Origin: Alphaproteobacteria bacterium UBA1303
GTDB taxonomy: Bacteria > Pseudomonadota > Alphaproteobacteria > Micropepsales > Micropepsaceae
DNA length: 64,000 bases
Assembly: GCA_002307315.1 (NCBI GenBank)
Contig: DBTZ01000054.1
Location: 62,001-126,000, forward strand
Direction of reading: 5' to 3'
The notes below the pieces were generated by a model that worked only from the letters and a program-made list of their open reading frames with translations, was not told the origin of the DNA and searched no databases. A program made the position numbers and the translations under genes. Shown here piece after piece: positions 16,358-23,876 of the stretch (position 1 is its first letter; each line of letters begins with the position of its first letter).

Positions 16358-18863
16358 ACTTTTGTTGTTCTGCTAAATTGTCCGACCATTCTTTCGCGAG
16401 GACGGTAAGCGCGGCAGAATCGTTCATCGCGACTGTCGCTTCAACATCGCACGAAATGCGATACCGCTGGACCAGCAGCCGCCTTGATTTGTAGTGCATA
16501 TTGTCTGGATAGCTTTCCAGAATTTCTGTCAGCATTGCTGATGCATCGGACCAGGCGCCACAGGCCGTCAACGTCTCGATAATCGTGTGTACCTCATAGA
16601 GTCGATGGTGCGCGACGTGAACACCGGCTTTGGCAAGTTCTGCGGCATAGGTTTTCAGGTCTGTTGGCGGACGCCGGTCAAGCTGGTTCAAGAGTGCTTC
16701 GATGTCGTATTCGGAAGTTGCCGAGTTCAGAAGTTTCAGGAAAAGTTTTATGTAGTTGGGATTCTGCGAGAAGATCGGGAGGCCGTACCGTGTTTTTCGC
16801 AGAATGACCTCGGGCTCGACAGTCATCAGTATGTCGAGCAGGATGTCACCTAGCTTGCCGGCCAATCTGGCTTCGTCCACGTAGCGATGCGCAAAGATTT
16901 CAACGGCGGTGACTAGGAATGCGTCGTCGTCTCTCGCCTTTGCGTAGTAAAGGATGATATCAGAGAGGGCCTTTTTGGCTTGCGGTTTGACTTCGTCAGG
17001 GAGGGAGAAGCGCTCAAGGGCGCGCACCGCGGCGCGATGAACGACCACAAACGGGTCAGTCATTAAGGCAACGAATGCCTCAAAGACGAGGCCCGGTGTG
17101 TTCTCCAACGCCTGACGGGACAGTTCGCCGAGAGCGGTCGCCGCGTAGGAGCGTAACAATTGCGATGGACCTACCATCGCAGAATAATAATAGGGCAAGC
17201 ACAGCTTCAGGCCTTCGGCGTTCTCAGCGAAATCCGAGAATTGTCCGATGATCGGACTTTTTAGCTCGGTATTCTCTTCCGGCAGGCCTGCGTAGAACGA
17301 CAGAACCTTCTCAATCGCGTCTGCACCGGCTCCGCTTGCCGCCTGACAAGCCCACCGAATATATGTTTGTGCCGGGGCCTCTAGACGCTGTTTGATTCCC
17401 ATGCGTTTATAGAATGCGCTCGGATCTTTTGGGTCTTGCGGCTTCGCTAGCTCGACTTTGAGCTTGTCTAGAATGATTGCTGCAGTGCCGAGGAGAAAGT
17501 CGATCTCCTCCACGATGAGCGGTGCAAGGTCGCCCACGTCCATATGGATGGAGTCCATGGCGACATCGAAGCGGTCATCATCGATATCTGTTCCGTATTG
17601 GCTCGTTGCAGTGATAAGCCGCTTGAACGCGATGCGCTCGGCCTCGCCTATGGTCTTGCGACCGCCGTCGAAATGGTTTCGGTACAGGACATCGCTATAT
17701 AGCCTATGGAGTGCATTGATTCCCTCAGCCGACGCACCGGCGAGATATTGCTGAATAGATATATCAACCACCTTCGGCGCCGCATAGAACGCTTTGACAA
17801 GGACCTTGCGGATATCACTCAGCGCATCACGCACACCATCGTCATCGCCTTTGACCAGCCATTTCGCACGCGCGAGTTTTGCTAGCAAGTCGTCCGTCAT
17901 GAAGCCGGTAAGAGATGGGTCGTGCTCGACGAGAACCAAGAGCCCGCGAGCCGCCAAGCCCACGCTGTAGGCTTCGCTGGAACCAATGATCCGGCTTAGG
18001 GCCTCGCGAACGGCCTTCGAGTGATACCTGTAAATTTGCAGCAATGGGGCGGGGAATGTCTGCCGGTCGTGCATGAATGGCCCATGACTCACGGTCGCCA
18101 AACTAACAAGGCGGCCGACTGCAGGGCCGACAAACTCATCAGAGGCCGCAGCCGCATTCGCCTCGATGATGGGCAGCGTGGCTTCAGTTGAACCGTAATG
18201 TGAGGCAAGAGCAGCATTCACCAGCTTCGTTGGGTCGATGCCAGGAAGCCTGGCAAGTATTTGCAGCGATGTATCGGATAGATTGATCCTATTTTCGGAT
18301 ATGGTCGCAAATAGGTATTCGACCAGCGGCGGTGGGAAGGTCTCTGGAGCCATTTCCGCGACTTTGATAATGGTCGCGGAAGCTACAGCATCGCGCTCAC
18401 GATCGAGACTTGCCAGCAGGTCGAGGTTTGATGCTGCAACAGCATCTAGCTGAGCCCGGACTTGTGCTCTAGCTGCATCGCGCTTCGCAAGGTCGTCGGC
18501 TACTTCCAGCTCAATACGATCCTGCTCAAGCTTGCGAATGCGCCGACGCTCTTCGCGCTCGGCCACCAGCTTTGTGAGATTGGGCAGCCGGACTGGCTGC
18601 CTGTGAGTGCAATTCACACAATTGTCGTCATAGAAGACGAGGGCCGAGTTTTCCAGGTCCCAGGCTTGCATACCGCCAGCGGGTGCATGGGCGCATTCGA
18701 GCCCCATATGACCGATTGGCACGCCGTACATCTGCTCGATCATTCCGCCGCCGCCAAAGCGCTTGATACGGGCGTGCGCGCACCAGTTAAAAACGAGCTC
18801 CGCCGTGCGCTGATTCTTCTCGCCGGCCTCTACCGCTTGCTTGATGCTGTCGTCTGAAATCAT
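16299..18863 (-). CDS. Large HEAT-like repeat protein with Cys/His N-terminus (cassette 2 sensor candidate)
   Basis: 854 residues from the ATG at 18863 (MISDDSIKQAVEAGEKNQRT). The open frame extends 24 codons further upstream, but that part looks non-native. Residues 25-90 hold several Cys/His (FNWCAHARIKRF, LECAHAPAGG, DDNCVNCTHR), a likely zinc site. A charged coiled coil follows at about 95-140 (AEREERRRIRKLEQDRIEL). The remainder is alpha-solenoid with HEAT-like repeats, for example LRSYAATALGELSRQALENT and VVHRAAVRALERFSLPDE. Such solenoids often recognise DNA or protein in defence systems. It overlaps the nuclease gene by 59 nt. No catalytic motif seen; function unknown. Confidence 0.65.
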   Translation of the reverse strand: MISDDSIKQAVEAGEKNQRTAELVFNWCAHARIKRFGGGGMIEQMYGVPIGHMGLECAHAPAGGMQAWDLENSALVFYDDNCVNCTHRQPVRLPNLTKLVAEREERRRIRKLEQDRIELEVADDLAKRDAARAQVRAQLDAVAASNLDLLASLDRERDAVASATIIKVAEMAPETFPPPLVEYLFATISENRINLSDTSLQILARLPGIDPTKLVNAALASHYGSTEATLPIIEANAAAASDEFVGPAVGRLVSLATVSHGPFMHDRQTFPAPLLQIYRYHSKAVREALSRIIGSSEAYSVGLAARGLLVLVEHDPSLTGFMTDDLLAKLARAKWLVKGDDDGVRDALSDIRKVLVKAFYAAPKVVDISIQQYLAGASAEGINALHRLYSDVLYRNHFDGGRKTIGEAERIAFKRLITATSQYGTDIDDDRFDVAMDSIHMDVGDLAPLIVEEIDFLLGTAAIILDKLKVELAKPQDPKDPSAFYKRMGIKQRLEAPAQTYIRWACQAASGAGADAIEKVLSFYAGLPEENTELKSPIIGQFSDFAENAEGLKLCLPYYYSAMVGPSQLLRSYAATALGELSRQALENTPGLVFEAFVALMTDPFVVVHRAAVRALERFSLPDEVKPQAKKALSDIILYYAKARDDDAFLVTAVEIFAHRYVDEARLAGKLGDILLDILMTVEPEVILRKTRYGLPIFSQNPNYIKLFLKLLNSATSEYDIEALLNQLDRRPPTDLKTYAAELAKAGVHVAHHRLYEVHTIIETLTACGAWSDASAMLTEILESYPDNMHYKSRRLLVQRYRISCDVEATVAMNDSAALTVLAKEWSDNLAEQQKYDEENRPKDRPLGRLFGTD

Positions 18864-19157
18864 CCATAATCTTTGGCATAAGCGGAGGCAGAAGCAATGA
18901 TTTTGCCGTAAGGGGTTGTTCCCCCATAAGTTCAATCGCTTAGAATTAGCGGATGGGTCTGCAATGCGAGCTATCGGGAGGGGCCGACGGTTGTGACCTC
19001 CGGTTTCTTGGGCTGGTTCGCTAACAAGGGTGACTGTTCCGCGTTCGGCTGACCTCGGCGATCCGCGTGCGCTTGCCGCATTCCGGACAAGTGTCGCCCG
19101 CGTGGTAGCGCCGAAATCCGATTATGCCTCATCCCTTTCGCTCACCGCCGCCCGGCT
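18864..19157. other. Upstream region of cassette 2; zinc-ribbon-like scrap
   Basis: 294 nt without a convincing gene. On the minus strand, about 19022-19129 reads YHAGDTCPECGKRTRIAEVS in a frame with no start codon, a possible zinc-ribbon remnant. The promoter of the HEAT gene should lie just right of 18863, but I could not pick a clear -35/-10 pair. Confidence 0.3.
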
Positions 19158-19403
19158 TCAGATTCCGGCCCCGTCCTCCAACCCATCACTGCGCATTTCG
19201 AGACGCTCGGCAACGGCCAGCGCCTGTTCGATCAGGACGGCCGCGGCCCAATAGGTGTTCTGTAACGTATCGGGCAACGCGCCTTCACCGGCATTCAAGG
19301 CGGCGATCAGTACGCCGTCTGCTTGATAGAGATACGATCTCATCTGCGCGAGATCGGCGCGCTCTACTGCAAGCATGCCACCTCCCACCATCACGCCGCT
19401 CAC
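19158..19403 (-). CDS. Small conserved hypothetical protein (81 aa)
   Basis: 81 residues from a GTG (MSGVMVGGGMLAVERADLAQ), helical with a hydrophobic middle (YLYQADGVLIAALNAGEG) and an acidic C-terminus. I do not recognise the family. A truncated copy exists at about 21122-21243, where the frame is kept (VERADLAQMRSYLYQADG), which argues that this is a real protein. Codons upstream of the GTG are also conserved between the copies (ARLDSHTRFSA), so the true start may lie further upstream and may be broken here. Confidence 0.5.
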   Translation of the reverse strand: MSGVMVGGGMLAVERADLAQMRSYLYQADGVLIAALNAGEGALPDTLQNTYWAAAVLIEQALAVAERLEMRSDGLEDGAGI

Positions 19404-19708
19404 GGCCCCATCGAATGTCCCGCGGGTGCCGGGAGCTGAAAACCTGGTGTGAGAGTCCAGGCGCGCTTCTTTCCGTCTGCGGCTTGCGCCGTAGAGGGTC
19501 CTTTATCCGCGCTTCCGACAGGCGGGGTTACCGCGTCGGTGTGGCGCTCATGACAGGTGTTTTCGGTTCCAAGGGAATAAAACACCGGGGCACAACTTTT
19601 GGTCAAGTCAGGCGGAGTGTTCGTGTAAACGGAGTGTTATGCGCGGCGCGACGATTTTGAACAAATTTCGCCTATGGCGTGGCGGTCAGATCGGTGCTCC
19701 GCATCCAG
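19281..19708. repeat. About 430-bp duplicated block, copy A
   Basis: Matches 21120-21550 along its whole length with scattered substitutions and a few indels. It covers part of the 81-aa gene, the intergenic spacer and the last codons of the secreted-protein gene. This is the intact arrangement; copy B is embedded in rearranged DNA. Confidence 0.85.
19668..19708. repeat. 41-bp direct repeat, copy 1
   Basis: Encodes the last 11 codons and stop of the intact secreted-protein gene on the minus strand. Identical over 41 nt to 21510-21550 and 22271-22311. Confidence 0.9.
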
Positions 19709-20280
19709 ACCGTTTGCCCCTGGGGGTGGCCCTGCAGACGTACTTGCCAGGTGCCCGGCTCGGCAACCGCAGGCGCGATGCGCAGCGCCGCAACGCCCGC
19801 AGGCAGCGTCACGCATCCGGTCTGTCGCAGCCAAGTTTTGTCGCCCGCGGCGACGGCTTGAGACGCTTCCGCGATCCGGAAGGGCGTGCCGCAGGCGATC
19901 GCGCCTTCCGCCGTCACATAGTCGCGCTTGAGCGGATCGTGATAGGGCGATAGACCGATGTCATTGGCATAGACGAAAAACGGATGCCGATCACCGGTGG
20001 TGATGCGCGCGAAGTAGAAATCGCGGCGGCGGCCGTCCCACGACACGACCGTGTTGGACGAAAGCCAAACACATCCGCGCGCCACAAAATCCTTGGCATG
20101 CAAGTTTGGTGTGGCACGCCATAAGGCGGGGACTTTCTCCAGGTCTATAACTCGCCGGCACGCAGGCGCACCGGCCTGAACATAATAGAGGCTCGGTGAA
20201 GGGGCCGCGAAGACCGGGCAGGGTGATGCGGTGAATCCCAACAGAAGCGCCGCGGTGATAGCGATGCCGGTCCTGGACAT
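19672..20280 (-). CDS. Secreted hypothetical protein (intact paralogue)
   Basis: 202 residues from the ATG at 20280, with a G-rich Shine-Dalgarno-like run about 7 nt upstream. The longer frame from 20346 would bury the signal peptide. A Sec signal is visible (SRTGIAITAALLLGFTASPC, then PVFAAPS as a cleavage site). The mature part has four cysteines, one each near YVQAGAPAC, VARGC, EGAIACGTPF and RQTGC, suggesting two disulfides. It ends in WMRSTDLTATP. I do not recognise a domain. A broken paralogue lies at 22275-22838. Confidence 0.65.
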   Translation of the reverse strand: MSRTGIAITAALLLGFTASPCPVFAAPSPSLYYVQAGAPACRRVIDLEKVPALWRATPNLHAKDFVARGCVWLSSNTVVSWDGRRRDFYFARITTGDRHPFFVYANDIGLSPYHDPLKRDYVTAEGAIACGTPFRIAEASQAVAAGDKTWLRQTGCVTLPAGVAALRIAPAVAEPGTWQVRLQGHPQGQTVWMRSTDLTATP

Positions 20281-20532
20281 GCCCATCCCCCCGATGCGAC
20301 GCGTGATTCTATCACGGAGCCATGTCGAGGTCCGGCGCTGGGGCATTCCTCGATCACGCGGTCGGATAGGCGTAACGGCGAGAGGGGGCTAAACTATGCC
20401 AGCCAAGCGGCGGTGGTTCGATTCCAGACCCTTCGCTACACCGTATTTACACCGCTTCGTACGTAAACACAGTAATTTCAATATGTTGATAGTCCGCCCC
20501 TGGGCACCATCCCGTTTCTAAGGGATTGTTTT

Positions 20533-21123
20533 TCAAGACTTTTTTCTCCTATTTGTCCCACCGGACGCCACCACCGGGAAAAGGTGGGACAATCTGTTGC
20601 CGTTCTGTCCGGCCAGCATGGGCGCGGCTTCTGCTTCAAGCTTCGTGCGGCTCGCCTTGCGGGTGTAGAGCGCCGACTGTTTCGTGCTCGCCCATCCGAA
20701 CAGCGCCATGATTTGATGTTCGCTCGCACCGGCTTCGGCGCACCGTTGGGCACCCAGCTTGCGAAGGCCGTGTGCCGACAGATCGGCCGCGACACCGGCT
20801 TCCCGGCACCGGCGTTTGAACCAATTGCCAAACGCCTTAACCGAGTGCGGACGCCCGAAGGCGGTCACGAGGTAAACGAGGTGCCCAGTGGGGGTGGCGT
20901 CAATGCTACAGCGTAGCGGTTCCAAGATCGGCAATTCGTGCGTCTTGACAATCTTCGCGCGGCCCTTGGTTTCACTGAAAATCAGCTTGCCGTCTCGTTC
21001 CATCTGCGGCCCCAGCTTCACCACGTCGCTTCTACGGACGCCGGTGTAGAGCATGAGGTCGAGCGCCAATCGGGCCTTTGTGCCGACAGGGTGGCGCTTC
21101 TCAAATTTCGCAACGTCTTGCCC
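20533..21123 (-). pseudogene. Tyrosine recombinase / phage integrase, N-terminally truncated
   Basis: Only the catalytic domain remains. It includes KFEKRHPVGTKARLALDLML, then Arg in YTGVRRSDVVKL, the beta-strand Lys (ETKGRAK), HGLRKLG (HxxR), GWAST (Trp in the His/Trp position) and the nucleophile Tyr in SALYTRKA. The frame is closed by TGA just before QDVAKFEK, exactly where the duplicated block begins. The N-terminal DNA-binding half was thus replaced by unrelated sequence. An ATG at 21069 could still give a 178-residue protein. It probably derives from the integrase of a prophage or island. Confidence 0.8.
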
Positions 21124-21550
21124 TCACAAGCCTTCAGGGCGGCGATCAACACGCCGTCTGCCTGATAGAGATACGATCTCATCTGCGCGAGATCGGCGCG
21201 CTCCACTACAAGCATGCCACCTCCCACCATCACGCCGCTCACGGCCCTGTAGGATGTCCCGCTGGTGCCGCGAGCAGAAAACCTGGTGTGAGAGTCCAGG
21301 CGCGCATCTCTACGTCCGCGGCTCGCGCCGCAGAGGCTCTTGTATCCGCGCGCTTGCGACATGGCGGGGTTCACCGCGTCGGCGTGGCGCTCATGACAGG
21401 CATTTTCGGCTCCAAGGGATTAAACACCGGGGCACAACTTTTGGTCAATGGAGGCGTGTTGTTCGTGTAAACGGAGAATTATGCGCGCAGCGACGATTTG
21501 GAACAAATTTCGCCTATGGCGTGGCGGTCAGATCGGTGCTCCGCATCCAG
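21120..21550. repeat. About 430-bp duplicated block, copy B (truncated 81-aa gene plus spacer)
   Basis: Second copy of 19281-19708. Its left edge is fused to the integrase remnant, inside the homologue of the 81-aa gene (after ALKACEG). Its right edge is the 41-bp repeat at 21510-21550. The 545 nt between the integrase fragment and the antitoxin gene hold only this block plus the antitoxin operator. Confidence 0.85.
21510..21550. repeat. 41-bp direct repeat, copy 2 (left flank of toxin-antitoxin module)
   Basis: Identical to 19668-19708 and 22271-22311. It ends abruptly where the unrelated toxin-antitoxin segment starts. Confidence 0.9.
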
Positions 21551-21614
21551 TTTGTGCCTCGGCAAAGCGCATCAGACAGGGGCGGGCGGGCCCCCTCCTT
21601 CCCATGCCCCTAGA

Positions 21615-21648
21615 AACAAACCTACATTTGTGCGAATGTGGGTTTGTT
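21615..21648. promoter_or_regulatory. Antitoxin operator palindrome
   Basis: Arms AACAAACCTACATT and AATGTGGGTTTGTT pair at 13 of 14 positions around a 6-nt centre. The site ends 18 bp before the antitoxin ATG. It fits an autoregulatory operator for a ribbon-helix-helix antitoxin. Confidence 0.6.
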
Positions 21649-21666
21649 CGAGTTTGCGAGGTATCT

Positions 21667-21921
21667 ATGAGCCGTCTCACCATCGATATAACCGATCAGC
21701 AGCACCAGAGCCTGAAAGCCTTGGCTGCGCTGCAGGGTAAGACAATCAAGCAATATGCCATCGAGCGCCTTTTCGACGCCCATTCGGACGGTGATCAGGC
21801 ATGGCAGGAGTTGAAGGCGCTGCTGGGGGAGCGGATCGCCGAGGGTCTCAGCGGCAAGGTCTCCACCAAAAGCATCGAGGCCATCGTGGACGAGGAACTG
21901 GGCGGAGATAACCGCGCTTGA
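21667..21921 (+). CDS. ParD-like ribbon-helix-helix antitoxin
   Basis: 84 residues starting MSRLTIDITDQQHQSLKALA. It has the beta-strand plus two-helix layout of a ribbon-helix-helix protein, with a helical acidic C-terminus for toxin binding. It precedes and overlaps a ParE/RelE-type toxin gene by 4 nt. It should bind its own promoter palindrome at 21615-21648 and neutralise the toxin. The exact antitoxin subfamily is uncertain. Confidence 0.75.
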   Translation: MSRLTIDITDQQHQSLKALAALQGKTIKQYAIERLFDAHSDGDQAWQELKALLGERIAEGLSGKVSTKSIEAIVDEELGGDNRA

Positions 21922-22229
21922 CCACCGACTATATTTTGACGGCGGCGGCGGAAGCCGACTTACGGGAAATCATTCGTTACACGCGCAAACAATGGGGCGA
22001 TGCGCAGGTGCGCAGCTATATCGCCAAGCTGGAAGGCGGCATTGCACGCCTTGCGGCGGGAGAGGGTGTGTTCAAAGACATGACCGCGCTCTATCCCGCG
22101 CTGCGCATGGTCCGTTGCGAGCATCACTATATCTTTTGCCTGCCGCGTGACGACGCGCCTTCGCTGGTCGTCGCAATTTTCCACGAACGCATGGATTTGA
22201 TGCTGCGGCTGGCGGACAGGCTGAGCTAG
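21918..22229 (+). CDS. ParE/RelE-superfamily toxin
   Basis: 103 residues from a TTG start overlapping the antitoxin stop (TTGA). Family features are YILTAAAEADLREIIRYTRK, then GGIARLAAGEGVFKDM and the C-terminal strand HHYIFCLPRDD...VVAIFHERMDLMLRLADRL. This pattern is typical of ParE (a gyrase-targeting toxin), but RelE-type ribosome-dependent RNases share the fold. The pair sits in a 720-bp insert between identical 41-bp repeats. Confidence 0.82.
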   Translation: MTTDYILTAAAEADLREIIRYTRKQWGDAQVRSYIAKLEGGIARLAAGEGVFKDMTALYPALRMVRCEHHYIFCLPRDDAPSLVVAIFHERMDLMLRLADRLS

Positions 22230-22270
22230 GCAGCACCCCATCGCTCAGCTTCCTGCGGGCGCGCCCTTGC

Positions 22271-22311
22271 TCGCCTATGGCGTGGCGGTCAGATCGGTGC
22301 TCCGCATCCAG
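22271..22311. repeat. 41-bp direct repeat, copy 3 (right flank of toxin-antitoxin module)
   Basis: Identical to copies 1 and 2. It forms the 3' end of the broken secreted-protein paralogue. Confidence 0.9.
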
Positions 22312-22838
22312 ACGGTTTGCCCTTTGACGTGATCGCGCAGGCGAACCTGCCAGATACCGGGCTCGGCAAGAGGTGGCGAGATACGCAGGGCCGTAACACC
22401 GGCCGGCAGTGTCACGCATCCGGTCTGATGCAGCTAAGTCTTGTCGCCCGCGGCGACGGCTTGCGCAGCTTCGCCAAGCGGGAAGGGCGTGCCGCAGGCG
22501 ATTGCGCCTTCGAGAGTTACATAGTCCCGCCGCAACGGATCTTGCCACGGCGAGCGCCCCAGGTCGTTCCGGTAGACGACGAGCGTTCGATGGTCGGCCG
22601 TCTCGATCCGGGCGAAGAAGAGTTCGATCCGCGTGCCCGACCAGGTCACCCGCGTGTTCGGCGCCAGCCAGACGCACTTGATCTTGGCAAAATCGCCGGC
22701 ATGGGCTGCTGGCGTGGCGCGCCAGAGGGCAGGGAGTTTCTCCAGGTCCTTGACGTGCTGGCACGCCGGCGCGCCGGCCTGAACATAATAGAGGCTCGGT
22801 GATGGGGCCGCGAAGACCGGGCAGGGCGACGCCGTCAA
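22275..22838 (-). pseudogene. Broken paralogue of the secreted hypothetical protein
   Basis: Homologous to 19672-20280 (SPCPVFAAPSPSLYYVQAGA, EGAIACGTPF, QAVAAGDKT), but with two lesions. The signal peptide is missing because homology stops at about 22838. An in-frame TAG at 22434-22436 replaces the Trp of the intact copy. After the stop the frame continues with matching sequence to WMRSTDLTATP. No functional exported product is expected. Confidence 0.85.
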
Positions 22839-22909
22839 CCCATCGCCAATTTGGCCACGATATCGCCATGGAAACTAAATTCCGGGGCAAGCACAGGGAG
22901 TCTTTGAGA

Positions 22910-23179
22910 ATGACGAGCCAAGAATTGCCGGGCAGGCATATTGAGGATGTTCCATACACCGGCCTTGTAGAACGGCTTCTGCAAATAATGCTCGTATGTA
23001 CAACGGCAGGGGAAGCAATGGACCATCTGTCTAAGGATGATTTGATGGCCTTCATCGCAAAGGTTGCGGAACTGGCGGGTGAGGGGCTGGTCTTCTCTTG
23101 CGTGAAGGACGACGAAGCAGCGCGCATCAACAAGTACTTGATTGAGGGAATGACAATCGCACGCGAGTTCCCCAACTAG
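22910..23179 (+). CDS. Hypothetical protein (89 aa)
   Basis: Start chosen at the ATG at 22910 because GGAG lies 9 nt upstream; an ATG at 22868 would add 14 residues but lacks a ribosome-binding site. The product is soluble and helical (LVERLLQIMLVCTTAGEAMD, LSKDDLMAFIAKVAELAGEG) with one Cys in each half. I do not recognise a family. A strong hairpin lies just downstream. Confidence 0.5.
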   Translation: MTSQELPGRHIEDVPYTGLVERLLQIMLVCTTAGEAMDHLSKDDLMAFIAKVAELAGEGLVFSCVKDDEAARINKYLIEGMTIAREFPN

Positions 23180-23181
23180 CG

Positions 23182-23212
23182 AAAAAAGGCCGGGGGCATC
23201 TCACCCCCGGCC
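23182..23212 (-). terminator. Rho-independent terminator (minus-strand direction)
   Basis: A perfect 9-bp stem, GGCCGGGGG/CCCCCGGCC, with a 7-nt loop. On the minus strand it is followed by six T, so it would end transcription coming from the portal remnant at 23261-23794. It may also block readthrough from the 89-aa gene. Confidence 0.75.
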
Positions 23213-23260
23213 CGCTCCGGCTCAAGGAGGGCGGTTCAGGGCACCGCCAAGCCCATCTTG

Positions 23261-23794
23261 TCACCAATTCAAGGCAGTCAGGGTCTTCGCCATCTCAAGG
23301 TCATCCGGCGTCAGGCCACCTTCTTTCGCGCGGGCGAGCGATTCGATGATCGCCGAGAAGGACCGCGATTTCGCGCCCACGTCATGCGCACCCAGCGGCG
23401 TCACCACGTCGATTGAAACGCCACTGCCCAGCTTCGCGCTTGCCTCTTCCGCAATGAGCGCTGAAATTGGAGTGAGCACCCAGGCGGCAAGGTGGCGTTG
23501 TGCTTCACGGACCATCGGGCCTTGCCCGTCGTGAGCGAAAAGCCCAGGCAATACACCGAATGCTCCGCATACGGAATCGCGCGCCGCTTCCAACATTTCG
23601 CGAGGCATGACTTTGGTCAAATCGGGCGTGGTATCGGAGGGGCGCCAATCCGTTTGCGGTGTTGGTCCGCCCGTCGTCGCTAACGCATCAGGCGACTCCG
23701 CGCAAAAGCACGAAAACCGGGTCTTCCGGCTGGAGGTGACCCCGATGGTGTCCATCCCTGGGCACCATTTGTTCTCTCGCCAACGTTCGATCAT
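23261..23794 (-). pseudogene. Phage portal protein remnant (C-terminal part)
   Basis: The last 110 or so residues of this 177-residue frame look like the end of a phage portal protein: REMLEAARDSVCGAFGVLPG, MVREAQRHLAAWVLTPISAL, then a SIDVVTPLG-like segment and an AKEGGLTPDDLEMAK tail. Portal proteins are normally about 400-500 residues, so this is a fragment. The first 60 residues look unrelated. It marks a second piece of phage DNA right of the integrase remnant. Confidence 0.6.
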
Positions 23795-23876
23795 GTTCGC
23801 CGTTGTTCGAGAAAATTACTATTTTTCAATAAGTTATTTTGTTTTTATATTCGCCGCTGTCCGCGACGGGTGGTGG

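Noticed and set aside
19400..19606. 68-codon minus-strand frame in the duplicated spacer
   Set aside because: The frame is not conserved in the second copy of the block, whereas a different frame is, so it is unlikely to be a gene.
20402..20440. T-arm-like sequence GGTTCGATTCC followed by TACACC, resembling the 3' end of a tRNA
   Set aside because: Only three T-stem pairs form, and no matching acceptor or anticodon arm was found upstream. It could be a worn attachment site of the integrase remnant, but I cannot support a tRNA gene.
21018..21374. 118-codon minus-strand frame spanning the integrase junction
   Set aside because: It is a chimera: the front matches the duplicated block, the end reads out of frame through integrase sequence.
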